A stretch of DNA of 7,913 bases from Pseudomonadota bacterium (lineage in GTDB: Bacteria; Pseudomonadota; Alphaproteobacteria; Rhizobiales; Xanthobacteraceae): contig JAEYVN010000411.1 in NCBI GenBank assembly GCA_023431725.1, positions 1-7,913 of the forward strand, in the 5' to 3' direction. A program made the translations under genes and the position numbers. Under the pieces are notes generated by a model. It was not told where the DNA came from. It did no database searches and saw nothing but the letters and a program-made list of their open reading frames with translations. Shown here piece after piece: positions 1 through 5,715 of this stretch (position 1 is the stretch's first letter; every line of letters begins with the position of its first letter).

Positions 1-347
1 CGGATCGCCGACAGTTTCGTGCCACCGATGTCGCGCTGCGAAAGCCTGCAGCGCAAGACGACGATGTCATCCGGTGCCGGTCGCAGACAGAGTTCATTCT
101 GCAAGCGTGTAGCGATATCCGTAAAGCGCCCGGCCCTGTCTTTATCGCTTGATGACCTCGCCTCAAGTCCAAGCGCGAGAATTGGCACGATCAGATTGAT
201 ACTCTGGCGATCACGGCACAGCATCGGCCGCTGTGCGCCCTCCAGAGACGAATGCAACCGGATCTGCTGGCCACTTTGAGCGTTTGCCGAACCGGCATGC
301 ACACAAACGACGGCGGCCATCACACCTGCGAGAATGTATCGAAGCAC
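1..347 (-). CDS. Exported hypothetical protein, C-terminus beyond the left edge
   Basis: I do not recognise this protein. The visible 115 residues begin with a signal peptide (MLRYILAGVMAAVVCVHAGS, predicted cleavage after ANA at residue 23). A mature part with three cysteines follows (C44, C87, C100) and includes the stretch LRPAPDDIVVLRCRLSQ. The frame is open to the left edge, so the total length is unknown. I chose the GTG at 345-347 because the GAAGG ribosome-binding sequence at about 357-361 lies nine bases upstream of it. The in-frame GTG at 354-356 would touch that sequence and is less likely. It is transcribed away from the 527-981 pair, and the two share a 180-bp divergent control region. 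The product is probably periplasmic. The coding call rests on the signal peptide, the site at the start and codon usage; there is no functional inference. Confidence 0.7.
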   Translation of the reverse strand, partial: MLRYILAGVMAAVVCVHAGSANAQSGQQIRLHSSLEGAQRPMLCRDRQSINLIVPILALGLEARSSSDKDRAGRFTDIATRLQNELCLRPAPDDIVVLRCRLSQRDIGGTKLSAI

Positions 348-394
348 GAGCGCCACCCTTCGCAAAAACCGCTGAACAGAGGGGTTAGCCAGTG

Positions 395-423
395 ATCCTA
401 TGAATAAAATTTAACCGGAACAA
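395..423 (-). promoter_or_regulatory. Possible sigma-70-type promoter for the leftmost gene
   Basis: Read on the minus strand there is TTGTTC (418-423), a 17-base spacer and TAGGAT (395-400), about 50 bases upstream of the GTG start. Each hexamer matches four of six consensus positions, so this is a weak call supported mainly by spacing and placement. Confidence 0.28.
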
Positions 424-463
424 GACGCGAAACCGGTTCCATTGCGACCAGTTGGCTGCCTCT

Positions 464-489
464 GGAACACTCCAGCCTTTGCCCGCGTT
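464..489 (+). promoter_or_regulatory. EcfG (general stress sigma factor) promoter
   Basis: GGAAC at 464-468 is followed by 17 bases and CGTT at 486-489. This is an exact match to the GGAAC-N16/17-cGTT consensus recognised by EcfG-type sigma factors, which drive the PhyR-NepR-EcfG general stress response in alphaproteobacteria. Transcription would begin near 496, giving a leader of about 30 bases before the ATG at 527. In my reading of both strands it is the only site with both boxes exact at permitted spacing. Confidence 0.72.
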
Positions 490-526
490 AGCGGGGCCAG
501 AAGGATGCAAGTCAAAGGTGGAAACC

Positions 527-712
527 ATGACCGGACCCGTTATGCAGATCCGTCATGACACCAGCAACCGCTGGTGGGTTGCAGCGAAATGGCCGCATGG
601 CCAGATCGAGGACATCATGGGCTTTCGCACCGAGGGCGAAGCCAATGACTGGATCGCCAACAAACTCGATGCGTGGCTGGAGCGTCGCCGCAACGAAAAG
701 GCTGACGCCTGA
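527..712 (+). CDS. Small conserved hypothetical protein, 61 aa, probably stress-induced
   Basis: A 61-residue cytosolic protein with no signal peptide or membrane segment. It is rich in tryptophan (W16, W17, W22, W42, W50). The first half, with NRWWVAAKWPHGQIEDIMGF, looks like a small beta-sheet unit, and the rest (EANDWIANKLDAWLERRRNE) like an amphipathic helix. The ATG at 527 is preferred over the TTG at 452: it follows AAGGTGG with suitable spacing, the EcfG promoter at 464-489 lies inside the longer version, and the extra 25 residues look non-coding. I recall similar short proteins in Bradyrhizobium relatives but know no function. The zinc-ribbon gene follows 44 bases downstream, so the two are probably co-transcribed. 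The promoter suggests a role in general stress; that is inference. Confidence 0.78.
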   Translation: MTGPVMQIRHDTSNRWWVAAKWPHGQIEDIMGFRTEGEANDWIANKLDAWLERRRNEKADA

Positions 713-756
713 CGGCATGTCTGTGAACGCATGTCTACGACGTTGCGTGTAACCCG

Positions 757-981
757 ATGCGTACAATTGCAATCGACTGTCTGAACTGCGGGCATTGCGT
801 GTCGATGCAGGAAGCCGAGCTGGAAACGCTCGGCTTCGCTCCTGACGAGTCGCTGGTTGTGGTGACGAAGAAACTGGTCTGCAGCCGTTGCCATAGCAAG
901 GCCGTGCGGGCCTATCGCTATATTGATGACGACATGCAGCCTGTCTTTCGGGGACCGCCGCTGGTCCCGAAGGCCGATTGA
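757..981 (+). CDS. Small zinc-ribbon-like protein, 74 aa
   Basis: The protein has two cysteine pairs, C8-x-x-C11 and C42-x-x-C45, about 30 residues apart. This is the spacing expected for one zinc-ribbon metal site; a further cysteine at C14 is extra. The region between the pairs (EAELETLGFAPDESLVVVTKKL) is helix then strand, and the tail after residue 50 is polar. There is no signal peptide, so it should be cytosolic. The ATG at 757 is needed to include C8. Upstream sequence shows only a poor ribosome-binding site, which fits translation coupled to the upstream gene or a weak start. It lies 44 bases after the 61-aa gene in the same direction and converges with the gene at 1001-1309. Small zinc ribbons can bind nucleic acid or protein partners; nothing here says which. 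Confidence 0.72.
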   Translation: MRTIAIDCLNCGHCVSMQEAELETLGFAPDESLVVVTKKLVCSRCHSKAVRAYRYIDDDMQPVFRGPPLVPKAD

Positions 982-1000
982 ACGGCCTCCCGAGGCAAGG

Positions 1001-1309
1001 CTATTTCAATTTCAGCTTGCTTGCGTCACGCGCCATCTCGAGGCAGGTCAGCAATTCCACATAACTCGGCGTACCCATGCGCGCGGTGTCCGAGCATTGG
1101 GCCCGGTCGGCCACCGGATATTGCGACCAGGTCGACTGCAGCCTGCTTCGCGCATCTTTTTCTTCGGCGATGCAGCGCCCGTAACGCTCGTTCAGACCAG
1201 GGCTGTCGAGACCACCCTTGCAGGTCGGCTCGACATTAAAGTTCGGCACGACATCGGCAGCGGCAATGGCAAGTGGAAGCAGTAGCGCAAACGGCGTTGG
1301 AAAGGCCAT
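1001..1309 (-). CDS. Exported four-cysteine hypothetical protein, 102 aa
   Basis: The start is MAFPTPFALLLPLAIAAADV, a signal peptide with cleavage near residue 18. The mature protein has four cysteines (C30, C46, C72, C89), enough for two disulfides. The C-terminal segment GTPSYVELLTCLEMARDASK matches, from memory, a conserved family of short exported proteins in Bradyrhizobium and related genera. No biochemical role is known to me. A start 21 bases further upstream (1330) is possible, but the ATG at 1307-1309 has GGAG seven bases before it. The gene converges on the zinc-ribbon gene across only 19 bases. The probable location is the periplasm. The family resemblance is recollection; the signal peptide and cysteine pattern are seen directly. 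Confidence 0.8.
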   Translation of the reverse strand: MAFPTPFALLLPLAIAAADVVPNFNVEPTCKGGLDSPGLNERYGRCIAEEKDARSRLQSTWSQYPVADRAQCSDTARMGTPSYVELLTCLEMARDASKLKLK

Positions 1310-1442
1310 GATGAATCTCCGAATTGCCACAATCTAGCAATTACCGCGGGCAATGGCTATTGGCCTTCCGCGGGTTCGTCAGCAGTGTTAATTTTTCAAT
1401 GCTTTTCCCAAGCGCAACGACGCAACCGTCTGGAGAGACACG

Positions 1443-1553
1443 ATGGCCAAAGGGCAGATGAAATCCAACAAGGAAACCAAGAAGCCGAAGGCTGATGCCA
1501 ACAAGGTGAAGCCGGTTTCGGCCTACAAGGCCCAGCAGGGCGCGAAGAAGTAA
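1443..1553 (+). CDS. Very small basic protein, 36 aa
   Basis: The open frame reads MAKGQMKSNKETKKPKADAN followed by KVKPVSAYKAQQGAKK and a stop. Eleven of 36 residues are lysine and there is no arginine or cysteine. It is likely disordered and cytosolic, with a charge that would favour nucleic acid binding. The start is supported by GGAGAG about five bases before the ATG, and a bidirectional hairpin terminator begins about 36 bases after the stop. From memory, short proteins beginning MAKGQ(M/K)xSNKE and rich in lysine-proline occur widely in alpha- and betaproteobacteria, with no assigned function. Conservation of that start is the main reason to treat this as a real gene despite its size. 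Confidence 0.78.
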   Translation: MAKGQMKSNKETKKPKADANKVKPVSAYKAQQGAKK

Positions 1554-1588
1554 CGGCGACTTCGACCGGCCGTATCGTCTCAAATAAA

Positions 1589-1614
1589 AAAGGCCGGGGC
1601 GTTCCCCGGCCTTT
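1589..1614. terminator. Bidirectional intrinsic terminator
   Basis: An 11-bp perfect stem (1589-1599 with 1604-1614) encloses the loop CGTT. The A-tract on the left becomes a TTTTTT run on the minus strand, so termination should be strongest for the minus-strand gene at 1647-1964. The short TTT on the right can also serve the 36-aa gene on the plus strand. Confidence 0.85.
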
Positions 1615-1646
1615 CGCAACCAGATTAACGAGCGGCCCAGTCCGGC

Positions 1647-1964
1647 TTATGCCGCGGACTGCTTCTTCGCGACCCGCTTCAACGGAAAGGCCGGGCTTTC
1701 GTAAAGCGCGCGCATCTCGGCTTCCGTAAAACGCGATTCATTCACCTCGAGCGTCGCGCCGAGCAAAGCACCCTCGGGCATCTGCTCCAGGGCAAACCGC
1801 AAGGCTTCCGCTGCCGTATTGAAGCGCTTGTAGGTAAACGGGCCACGCACCCGGCGACTTCGGCTTGGATACAGTTCTGCCGGCGCCTTGAAATCGAAAC
1901 CTGACAGGTCGCGGAGTTGCGCCTGCCAGCGGGCACGATTGATGGATTGGGGCTCGTTCGCCAT
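1647..1964 (-). CDS. Conserved hypothetical cytosolic protein, 105 aa
   Basis: A soluble protein without signal peptide or membrane segment. The first 40 residues are basic and aromatic (RARWQAQLRDLSGFDFKAP). The centre, GPFTYKRFNTAAEALRFALE, reads as strand then helix. The following part, ALLGATLEVNESRFTEAEMR, is strand then helix again, and the tail is lysine-rich. The alternation suggests a compact alpha/beta fold with partial surface charge. I recall homologues in Bradyrhizobium relatives annotated only as hypothetical. The ATG at 1962-1964 is preceded by AGGAG eight bases upstream, a strong start. The gene ends about 33 bases before a strong hairpin terminator and is isolated, with about 330 bp of non-coding sequence on its upstream side. 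Confidence 0.78.
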   Translation of the reverse strand: MANEPQSINRARWQAQLRDLSGFDFKAPAELYPSRSRRVRGPFTYKRFNTAAEALRFALEQMPEGALLGATLEVNESRFTEAEMRALYESPAFPLKRVAKKQSAA

Positions 1965-2295
1965 TTACCTGACTCCTGTCGTTTTATTGGTATCGCAGCG
2001 ACCGAGAAACCGACGCCGGCGAAACATAGGAAAGCCGCACGCCTCTGCGGCAAACATAAAATGGGCCGCCATCCGCAGCCGAGTGGTCCTTAAATGGGCC
2101 TTCCCGCGCGGTTTTTCCAGCCTGATTCGCATCCTGACAGTGCAGGTCTTCCCTGCAGAATTAATTGCCCATGGCCATGCGCCTCGAAATTAGGGCGATT
2201 GGAGAATATTATTTTAAGGTTCAAGCAATTTTGCCGTCGGCGAGACCCGCGATGGTAGAATTTTCCGCCCGTTGTTTCACGCCCCAAAAATGGAA
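1965..2295. other. Long gene-free stretch between two minus-strand genes
   Basis: I find no credible gene here. The open frames present are short and arginine/glycine-rich without a ribosome-binding site. Visible structure is limited. The 9-bp word AAATGGGCC occurs twice (2059-2067 and 2092-2100). A 6-bp hairpin TGCAGG/CCTGCA lies at 2141-2157. An AT-rich patch lies around 2197-2235. The stretch must hold the promoter of the 105-aa gene; a small RNA is possible but not shown. Confidence 0.5.
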
Positions 2296-2321
2296 AAAGC
2301 CCCGGCGATGGCCGGGGCTTT
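2296..2321 (-). terminator. Intrinsic terminator of the histidine-rich gene
   Basis: An 11-bp perfect stem (2296-2306 with 2311-2321) encloses the loop GATG. On the minus strand it is followed by TTTTTCCATTTTTGG. It begins about 20 bases after the stop codon of the histidine-rich gene, the textbook position. Confidence 0.85.
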
Positions 2322-2340
2322 CCCTTTCAGTGACCGATAA

Positions 2341-2652
2341 TTAGCGGCAGACCCGGACCGGGTGTCCATGACGCCATGTCGTCCAGCAATGGCGCGGGCC
2401 CCAATGACGGTGGCCACGCCAGTGATGGCGATGATGGGAATGATAACGACGATGCGAATGATGACGGTGCCCGTGATGATGCCGCCGGCTGTTCGCATGC
2501 CGATGTTGGGCGCTGAATTCATCAGCGACTTTCACAGCATTCGTTTGCACGGACGCTGCCGGCGAAGCCGGCGTCGCATTCGGTGAAGCAACTGCCGGCG
2601 CAGCAAAGCCGAGCGCACAAACAGCAGCGAATGCGATTGCAATCTTCCTCAT
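2341..2652 (-). CDS. Histidine-rich exported protein, 103 aa
   Basis: The first 22 residues form a signal peptide (MRKIAIAFAAVCALGFAAPA, cleavage near AVA/S). An Ala/Pro/Ser/Thr linker runs to about residue 45. Residues 50-97 hold 19 histidines mixed with arginines in runs such as RRHHHGHRHHSHRRYHSHHR. Two cysteines (C89, C102) flank the last part, GPRHCW...VCR. Clusters of this kind bind Zn, Ni, Cu or Co, so periplasmic metal buffering is a reasonable guess; the very high positive charge could also suit binding to anionic surface polymers. The start has AAGGAG seven to eight bases upstream. The gene stands alone, with its own terminator. Other frames of this repetitive stretch stay open on both strands but lack start signals. 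The function is inferred from composition only. Confidence 0.83.
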   Translation of the reverse strand: MRKIAIAFAAVCALGFAAPAVASPNATPASPAASVQTNAVKVADEFSAQHRHANSRRHHHGHRHHSHRRYHSHHRHHWRGHRHWGPRHCWTTWRHGHPVRVCR

Positions 2653-2739
2653 TCCAATTCTCCTTTATGCGGTGATTGTCCGCAGGAGAAATGACTAGCG
2701 ATCCATTGCGGCATTTCCACGGGTTACGCACAATTCACG

Positions 2740-2769
2740 TTGATAAACAGATATTTAGCTTGCTATGAA
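2740..2769 (+). promoter_or_regulatory. Possible sigma-70-type promoter for the 2798-3364 gene
   Basis: TTGATA (2740-2745), an 18-base spacer and TATGAA (2764-2769) lie in a locally AT-rich patch about 30 bases before the first candidate start. The -35 box matches five of six positions and the -10 box four of six (TATGAA against TATAAT). Confidence 0.42.
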
Positions 2770-2797
2770 TACCACTGCATAATCGTCGCAGGCGTAT

Positions 2798-3364
2798 ATG
2801 CCGCACCATCGGGGTCCAATGATGCAACGTGCGTTGAAGCATTCGATCGTTACCGGTCTGGCGCTCGGCATCTTGATGCTTGGTGCAGTGACCGCTGCGT
2901 TTGCACAAACCGCAAGCAAGGAAGACGCAGACGTCACCGTCGTTAAAGACGTGCCTTCGGTCGTCACATCGCGCATGCAATGCAAGACGTTGTCAGGCGA
3001 CGTCACACGTCGCAGCTTTGCCGGTGGCTACGTCTTCAGTCAGACCTGCACCACAACCAGCAACCAGCCGGTTCGACTTGTCTTCGCATCCGATCAGAAT
3101 GGCGCGAATGCCCGTTTGCTGTTGTTCCATCGCCCCGAAGGCCGTCGCATCGCCGGACTCGGTAATGTGGTGTTCTCATCAGCAAGCAACGAAATCAGCG
3201 GCACCGTCGGCCGGCTGACGCGTCGCATCTGCCGCGCTGAGGGACGCTGGGTGATGGAAGGCAAACACCCCTCCCCGTCTCTCGTCTATTGGCGACAAAC
3301 AGCCGACTGTGACGGCAAAACCGGCTGGCAGGTCATCGTCAATCGCAAATCGCCGCAGCGGTAA
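2798..3364 (+). CDS. Exported four-cysteine hypothetical protein, 188 aa
   Basis: I do not recognise the family. A basic start (MPHHRGPMMQRALKH) precedes a hydrophobic core and the cleavage site AFA/Q at residues 36-37. The mature part has four cysteines (C62, C84, C145, C171), consistent with two disulfides. It has many short beta-strand-like segments, for example GGYVFSQTC, PVRLVFASD, ARLLLFHRP and GWQVIVNRK. It is probably a soluble periplasmic beta-rich protein. The start is uncertain: ATG codons at 2798, 2819 and 2822 are all in frame, with AGG five bases before the first and GGGG four bases before the second. All keep the signal peptide. A sigma-70-like promoter lies upstream, and the next gene begins 145 bases downstream, so it is probably a single-gene unit. 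Confidence 0.78.
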   Translation: MPHHRGPMMQRALKHSIVTGLALGILMLGAVTAAFAQTASKEDADVTVVKDVPSVVTSRMQCKTLSGDVTRRSFAGGYVFSQTCTTTSNQPVRLVFASDQNGANARLLLFHRPEGRRIAGLGNVVFSSASNEISGTVGRLTRRICRAEGRWVMEGKHPSPSLVYWRQTADCDGKTGWQVIVNRKSPQR

Positions 3365-3509
3365 TCGTCGCCAAATTCGCCACAATTGAACCGCGGAAGC
3401 GCCTCCATCACGAACTTGTGAGGCCGTTTTCACATGCGGCTATGGGGCTTCATTTTCTTGGGGGAGCGTTTGCGGGTTCGTCCCGACGCGCACGGAAGGG
3501 AGTACCAGA

Positions 3510-3911
3510 ATGACGGTCACCAAGCGCCTTGGCGATGTCGATCGCAGTGCCGCTAATGCCTCGAATGAATTCGAAGGTGAAATCCGGGAATTCATCCGTC
3601 GCGATGTCACCATGCGCCGGCACGGAGACACCAGCGCTGACACCAGCAGCGACACCGGCGCGGAAAACCTGAATTCGCTCATCGAACGGGTGTCCGGGGC
3701 AACGGTCAGCGAAATCGACCGTCTGATTGCGGAACTGCAAGGCATCCGCACGCTGCTGCATAACGAAGGCGAGCGCGTTCGCCGTGAAATCACGGGCTAT
3801 GCCGGCCTGAGCCAGTCCGCCGTCACGACCATGAAAGTCATTGGCGATACGCTGTCGCAACTGAAGCCGGGAAACTCCGTCGCGTTGCCGACCCGTAGCG
3901 ATCTGTCCTGA
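3510..3911 (+). CDS. Helical hypothetical protein, 133 aa
   Basis: A cytosolic protein without signal peptide or membrane segment. Residues 1-35 look helical and charged. Residues 40-51 are a low-complexity DTSA-DTSS-DTGA insert encoded by a 12-bp tandem repeat. Residues 53-95 (LNSLIERVSGATVSEIDRLI onward) form a long amphipathic helix that could be a coiled coil. Residues 100-118 (SQSAVTTMKVIGDTLSQLKP) form another helix. The overall plan suits an oligomeric scaffold or a partner-binding protein, but no catalytic motif is visible. The ATG at 3510 follows GGGAG with seven bases between, which is strong. A hairpin lies just past the stop. From memory, similar proteins occur in Bradyrhizobium as hypotheticals. 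Confidence 0.78.
   Translation: MTVTKRLGDVDRSAANASNEFEGEIREFIRRDVTMRRHGDTSADTSSDTGAENLNSLIERVSGATVSEIDRLIAELQGIRTLLHNEGERVRREITGYAGLSQSAVTTMKVIGDTLSQLKPGNSVALPTRSDLS
3627..3662 (+). repeat. 12-bp tandem repeat, three copies, inside a gene
   Basis: Units GACACCAGCGCT, GACACCAGCAGC and GACACCGGCGCG stand head to tail in frame, encoding DTSA, DTSS and DTGA (residues 40-51 of the 133-aa protein). Being a multiple of three, gain or loss of a unit would change linker length without breaking the frame. Confidence 0.8.
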
Positions 3912-3921
3912 TTCTCAACAC

Positions 3922-3948
3922 CCGGCTGCGAATCTGCTTCGTAGCCGG
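3922..3948 (+). terminator. Hairpin after the 133-aa gene, probable terminator
   Basis: An 11-bp stem (3922-3932 with 3938-3948, one G-T pair) with loop TCTGC starts ten bases after the stop codon. The following CTCTCTTC is only partly T-rich, so termination may be inefficient or assisted. Confidence 0.5.
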
Positions 3949-4093
3949 CTCTCTTCGCTGAAGATCCAAAAAAGCAGCACGGTGCCGCATCTTTCAGTCG
4001 CGCACCGGGATTTCTGATGTCGTAAGGTCGTGTTAGGGCTTTGGCCCAAAAAATGCCGTCTCCGGCTGACATGCGACAGCTGAAAATCCTGGA

Positions 4094-4957
4094 ATGGACG
4101 ACTGCACGATGACATCGGCGTTGAGACATTCGGCATTCGGATGTCTGCTGGCGATTGCTGTGAGTGACGCTGCGTTTGCGCAGAGCGTTACCGTCACCGT
4201 TCCCGCTGCGCCAGCGGACGAATTGGAAGTGATCGGGACGCCCGACACATACGAGCCGACCAAGGAAGAACTACCCCCCATCGACTGGAACCGCGTGCAC
4301 ATCGACGCGTATGATCTCACGCGCTCGTCGAAGACGCGCGATTCGCGCCGCGGAACGACAAGCACTCCGGCATGGAGCCGCACCGAAAACCGCGACGGCA
4401 CGGCCAATGTCACGGTAAGGCAGTCGCTGCCGACCGCGTTCGAAACGAAAGTCGGCGTCGACATGATGGTGGCGCCATCGCCGTCATCCATGGCACTGCC
4501 CGGCGCGCAGCAAACGGCTTCGACCGGAACCGCCTGGGCCAGCACGGCGCTCCCCTCCTTCGGGCCGTGGTGGGATCAGGCGTCGGTCAATGCCCGCCTC
4601 GATCCGTCCGCCGACCAGGGCACGCTGGGAACCACGGTGCGCAAATCGCTGCCGCTCAACGACGACGTTTCGTTGACCCTGCAAAGCGGCTTCGGTCTGA
4701 GCCAGACGCTCGCCGCACCCTTCGGCTCGACATCCTATGGTGTCGATGCAAACCGCTCCGCGAAACTGAGCTGGTCGCCGACCGGCACCAGTCTGATCGC
4801 CGGATCCTCACTGTCGTCCAGCGACGAGCGCTGGCTGAACACGATCGGCGCAGAGCAAAGATTGTTCGGCGGTATTTCCGTGCGGGGGGCCGTGAGCGAG
4901 ACGTCGACCGGCACCCACGACCGCAGCGTTACGGCCGGTTTCCGGCGCTCCTGGTAA
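4094..4957 (+). CDS. Exported protein with outer-membrane beta-barrel character, 287 aa
   Basis: A signal peptide (HSAFGCLLAIAVSDAAFA, cleavage near residue 29) is followed by a valine-rich strand and an acidic/proline segment (residues 40-66, with TYEPTKEELPPIDW). A Ser/Thr-rich middle comes next. From about residue 103 there are repeated alternating polar/hydrophobic strands. Two strands share the motif TVR(Q/K)SLP (residues 107-113 and 181-187). The C-terminus, DRSVTAGFRRSW, ends in an aromatic residue, as outer-membrane barrel proteins commonly do. No mature cysteine is present. I infer an outer-membrane or surface beta protein; the family is not recognised. The start may be the ATG at 4094 or the ATG at 4109, and neither has a strong ribosome-binding site. 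It converges with the first DUF1236-like gene, 13 bases away. Confidence 0.78.
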   Translation: MDDCTMTSALRHSAFGCLLAIAVSDAAFAQSVTVTVPAAPADELEVIGTPDTYEPTKEELPPIDWNRVHIDAYDLTRSSKTRDSRRGTTSTPAWSRTENRDGTANVTVRQSLPTAFETKVGVDMMVAPSPSSMALPGAQQTASTGTAWASTALPSFGPWWDQASVNARLDPSADQGTLGTTVRKSLPLNDDVSLTLQSGFGLSQTLAAPFGSTSYGVDANRSAKLSWSPTGTSLIAGSSLSSSDERWLNTIGAEQRLFGGISVRGAVSETSTGTHDRSVTAGFRRSW

Positions 4958-4970
4958 GGCAGCATGCGCG

Positions 4971-5360
4971 TCAGCGCGTGCCTTCATCCTTGGTGACGAT
5001 GTCGACCACTTGCCGTTTCGCGGGATCGACGATGAGGATATTTTCGTCCGGCAGCTTGGCGGATTTGAAGTCCCGCAGCAGGCCGATCTGATCTTTGACC
5101 GAAATCGGCATCTCGTTGAGCATCATCGAATCGGGAACCTCCTTCCCGATTTCAACGGACACGCCGTCCGGAACGCGCTGCGGCTGCTGGCCGCCAATTT
5201 CCCGATAGATCGTGCGCTTGTGGTCCGGCGTAAGGCCGATTCCCGGTCCCCCCGGTGCAACGCCCGTCGTCTGGGCCAGGGCCGGCAGCACCAGAGTGGC
5301 CGAAAGCAGTGTCGTCGATAGAATGAAAGCCGCGCAGGCCGGTCGCCAGTGAAGCATCAT
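4971..5360 (-). CDS. DUF1236-like exported protein A, 129 aa
   Basis: The signal peptide is in MMLHWRPACAAFILSTTLLS and onward, cleaved near ALA/Q at residues 29-30. The mature part follows the same plan as the two paralogues upstream: LTPDHKRTIYREI (residues 43-55), then IGKEVPDSMMLNEMPISV (71-88), then ILIVDPAKRQVVDIV (108-122). From memory this is the pattern of DUF1236 (a helical opener, a VP..V.L..MP strand, a VDP.tr.VV.vI ending), but this copy is the most divergent of the three in its middle part. The ATG at 5358-5360 follows GGA by five bases and gives a standard signal peptide; the frame is open for 19 more codons upstream. Location: periplasm or cell surface. No function is known for the family. 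Confidence 0.78.
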   Translation of the reverse strand: MMLHWRPACAAFILSTTLLSATLVLPALAQTTGVAPGGPGIGLTPDHKRTIYREIGGQQPQRVPDGVSVEIGKEVPDSMMLNEMPISVKDQIGLLRDFKSAKLPDENILIVDPAKRQVVDIVTKDEGTR

Positions 5361-5465
5361 AGAGTTCCATGTCGGGGCTATCCGGTTGATAACCACGGAA
5401 CCGCAGATGCGTTTCACGGTATAATAGACGTGCGCAATAAATACGCAGGCAGACTTGGTCGCCGC

Positions 5466-5624
5466 TTATTTCGGCAGGGTCGCAAAGCGCTCCGTTGAAC
5501 CGGCATAGGCAGGGGCGGACGCATTCACATGAGCGGACACAACGATAAACGCAACCAGCAGCACGATAGCCGTCAGCCCGCCGTAGGCTAAGCCGAGAAG
5601 TCGAAGACCGTTCCGGTTGGTCAT
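5466..5624 (-). CDS. Single-pass membrane microprotein, 52 aa
   Basis: The frame encodes MTNRNGLRLLGLAYGGLTAI, then VLLVAFIVVSAHVNASAPAY, then AGSTERFATLPK. Residues 9-30 form one uncharged hydrophobic segment preceded by two arginines, so an inner-membrane protein with its N-terminus inside is expected. Alternatively it is an uncleaved or cleaved export signal with a very short mature part (possible site AYA/G at 41). AGGA seven bases before the ATG supports translation. It lies between DUF1236-like genes A and B on the same strand, 105 bases before A. I do not recognise the family. Composition and start site make it a credible gene despite its length. Confidence 0.7.
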   Translation of the reverse strand: MTNRNGLRLLGLAYGGLTAIVLLVAFIVVSAHVNASAPAYAGSTERFATLPK

Positions 5625-5715
5625 GCTCGTATCCTGGTCTTTGCTGCGTTTGCCGCAGTTTCGATTCGTTGCGGGTGCTGTTTGCCGTGGTTCGGGACCA
5701 TCTGCAAGCGCAAGA

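Noticed and set aside
417..440. GGAAC...GTTCC inverted pair as a second or bidirectional EcfG promoter
   Set aside because: Neither strand has CGTT or NNTT at 16 or 17 bases in a convincing form, and the site at 464-489 explains the downstream gene better.
983..1000. Small GCCTC/GAGGC hairpin between the convergent genes as a terminator
   Set aside because: The stem is four to five base pairs with a two-to-four-base loop and no following T-run; too weak to call.
1344..1373. Imperfect hairpin with CCGCGG arms and inner CAAT/ATTG
   Set aside because: CCGCGG is itself a palindrome and common in GC-rich DNA; the stem is interrupted asymmetrically and has no T-run, so neither terminator nor operator is supported.
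2277..2586. Isoleucine-rich and methionine-rich open frames across the histidine-rich gene (both strands)
   Set aside because: They are products of reading the repetitive CAT/CAC codons in other frames or antisense; the true frame has a signal peptide, AAGGAG start site and a terminator.
3417..3434. TGTGA-N8-TCACA as a Crp/Fnr-type operator before the 133-aa gene
   Set aside because: Crp sites have six bases between the half-sites and Fnr/FixK sites use TTGAT-N4-ATCAA; the spacing here fits neither.
4372..5091. 239-codon plus-strand open frame
   Set aside because: It overlaps the barrel-like gene in another frame and runs antisense into DUF1236-like A; it is arginine-rich with no start signal.
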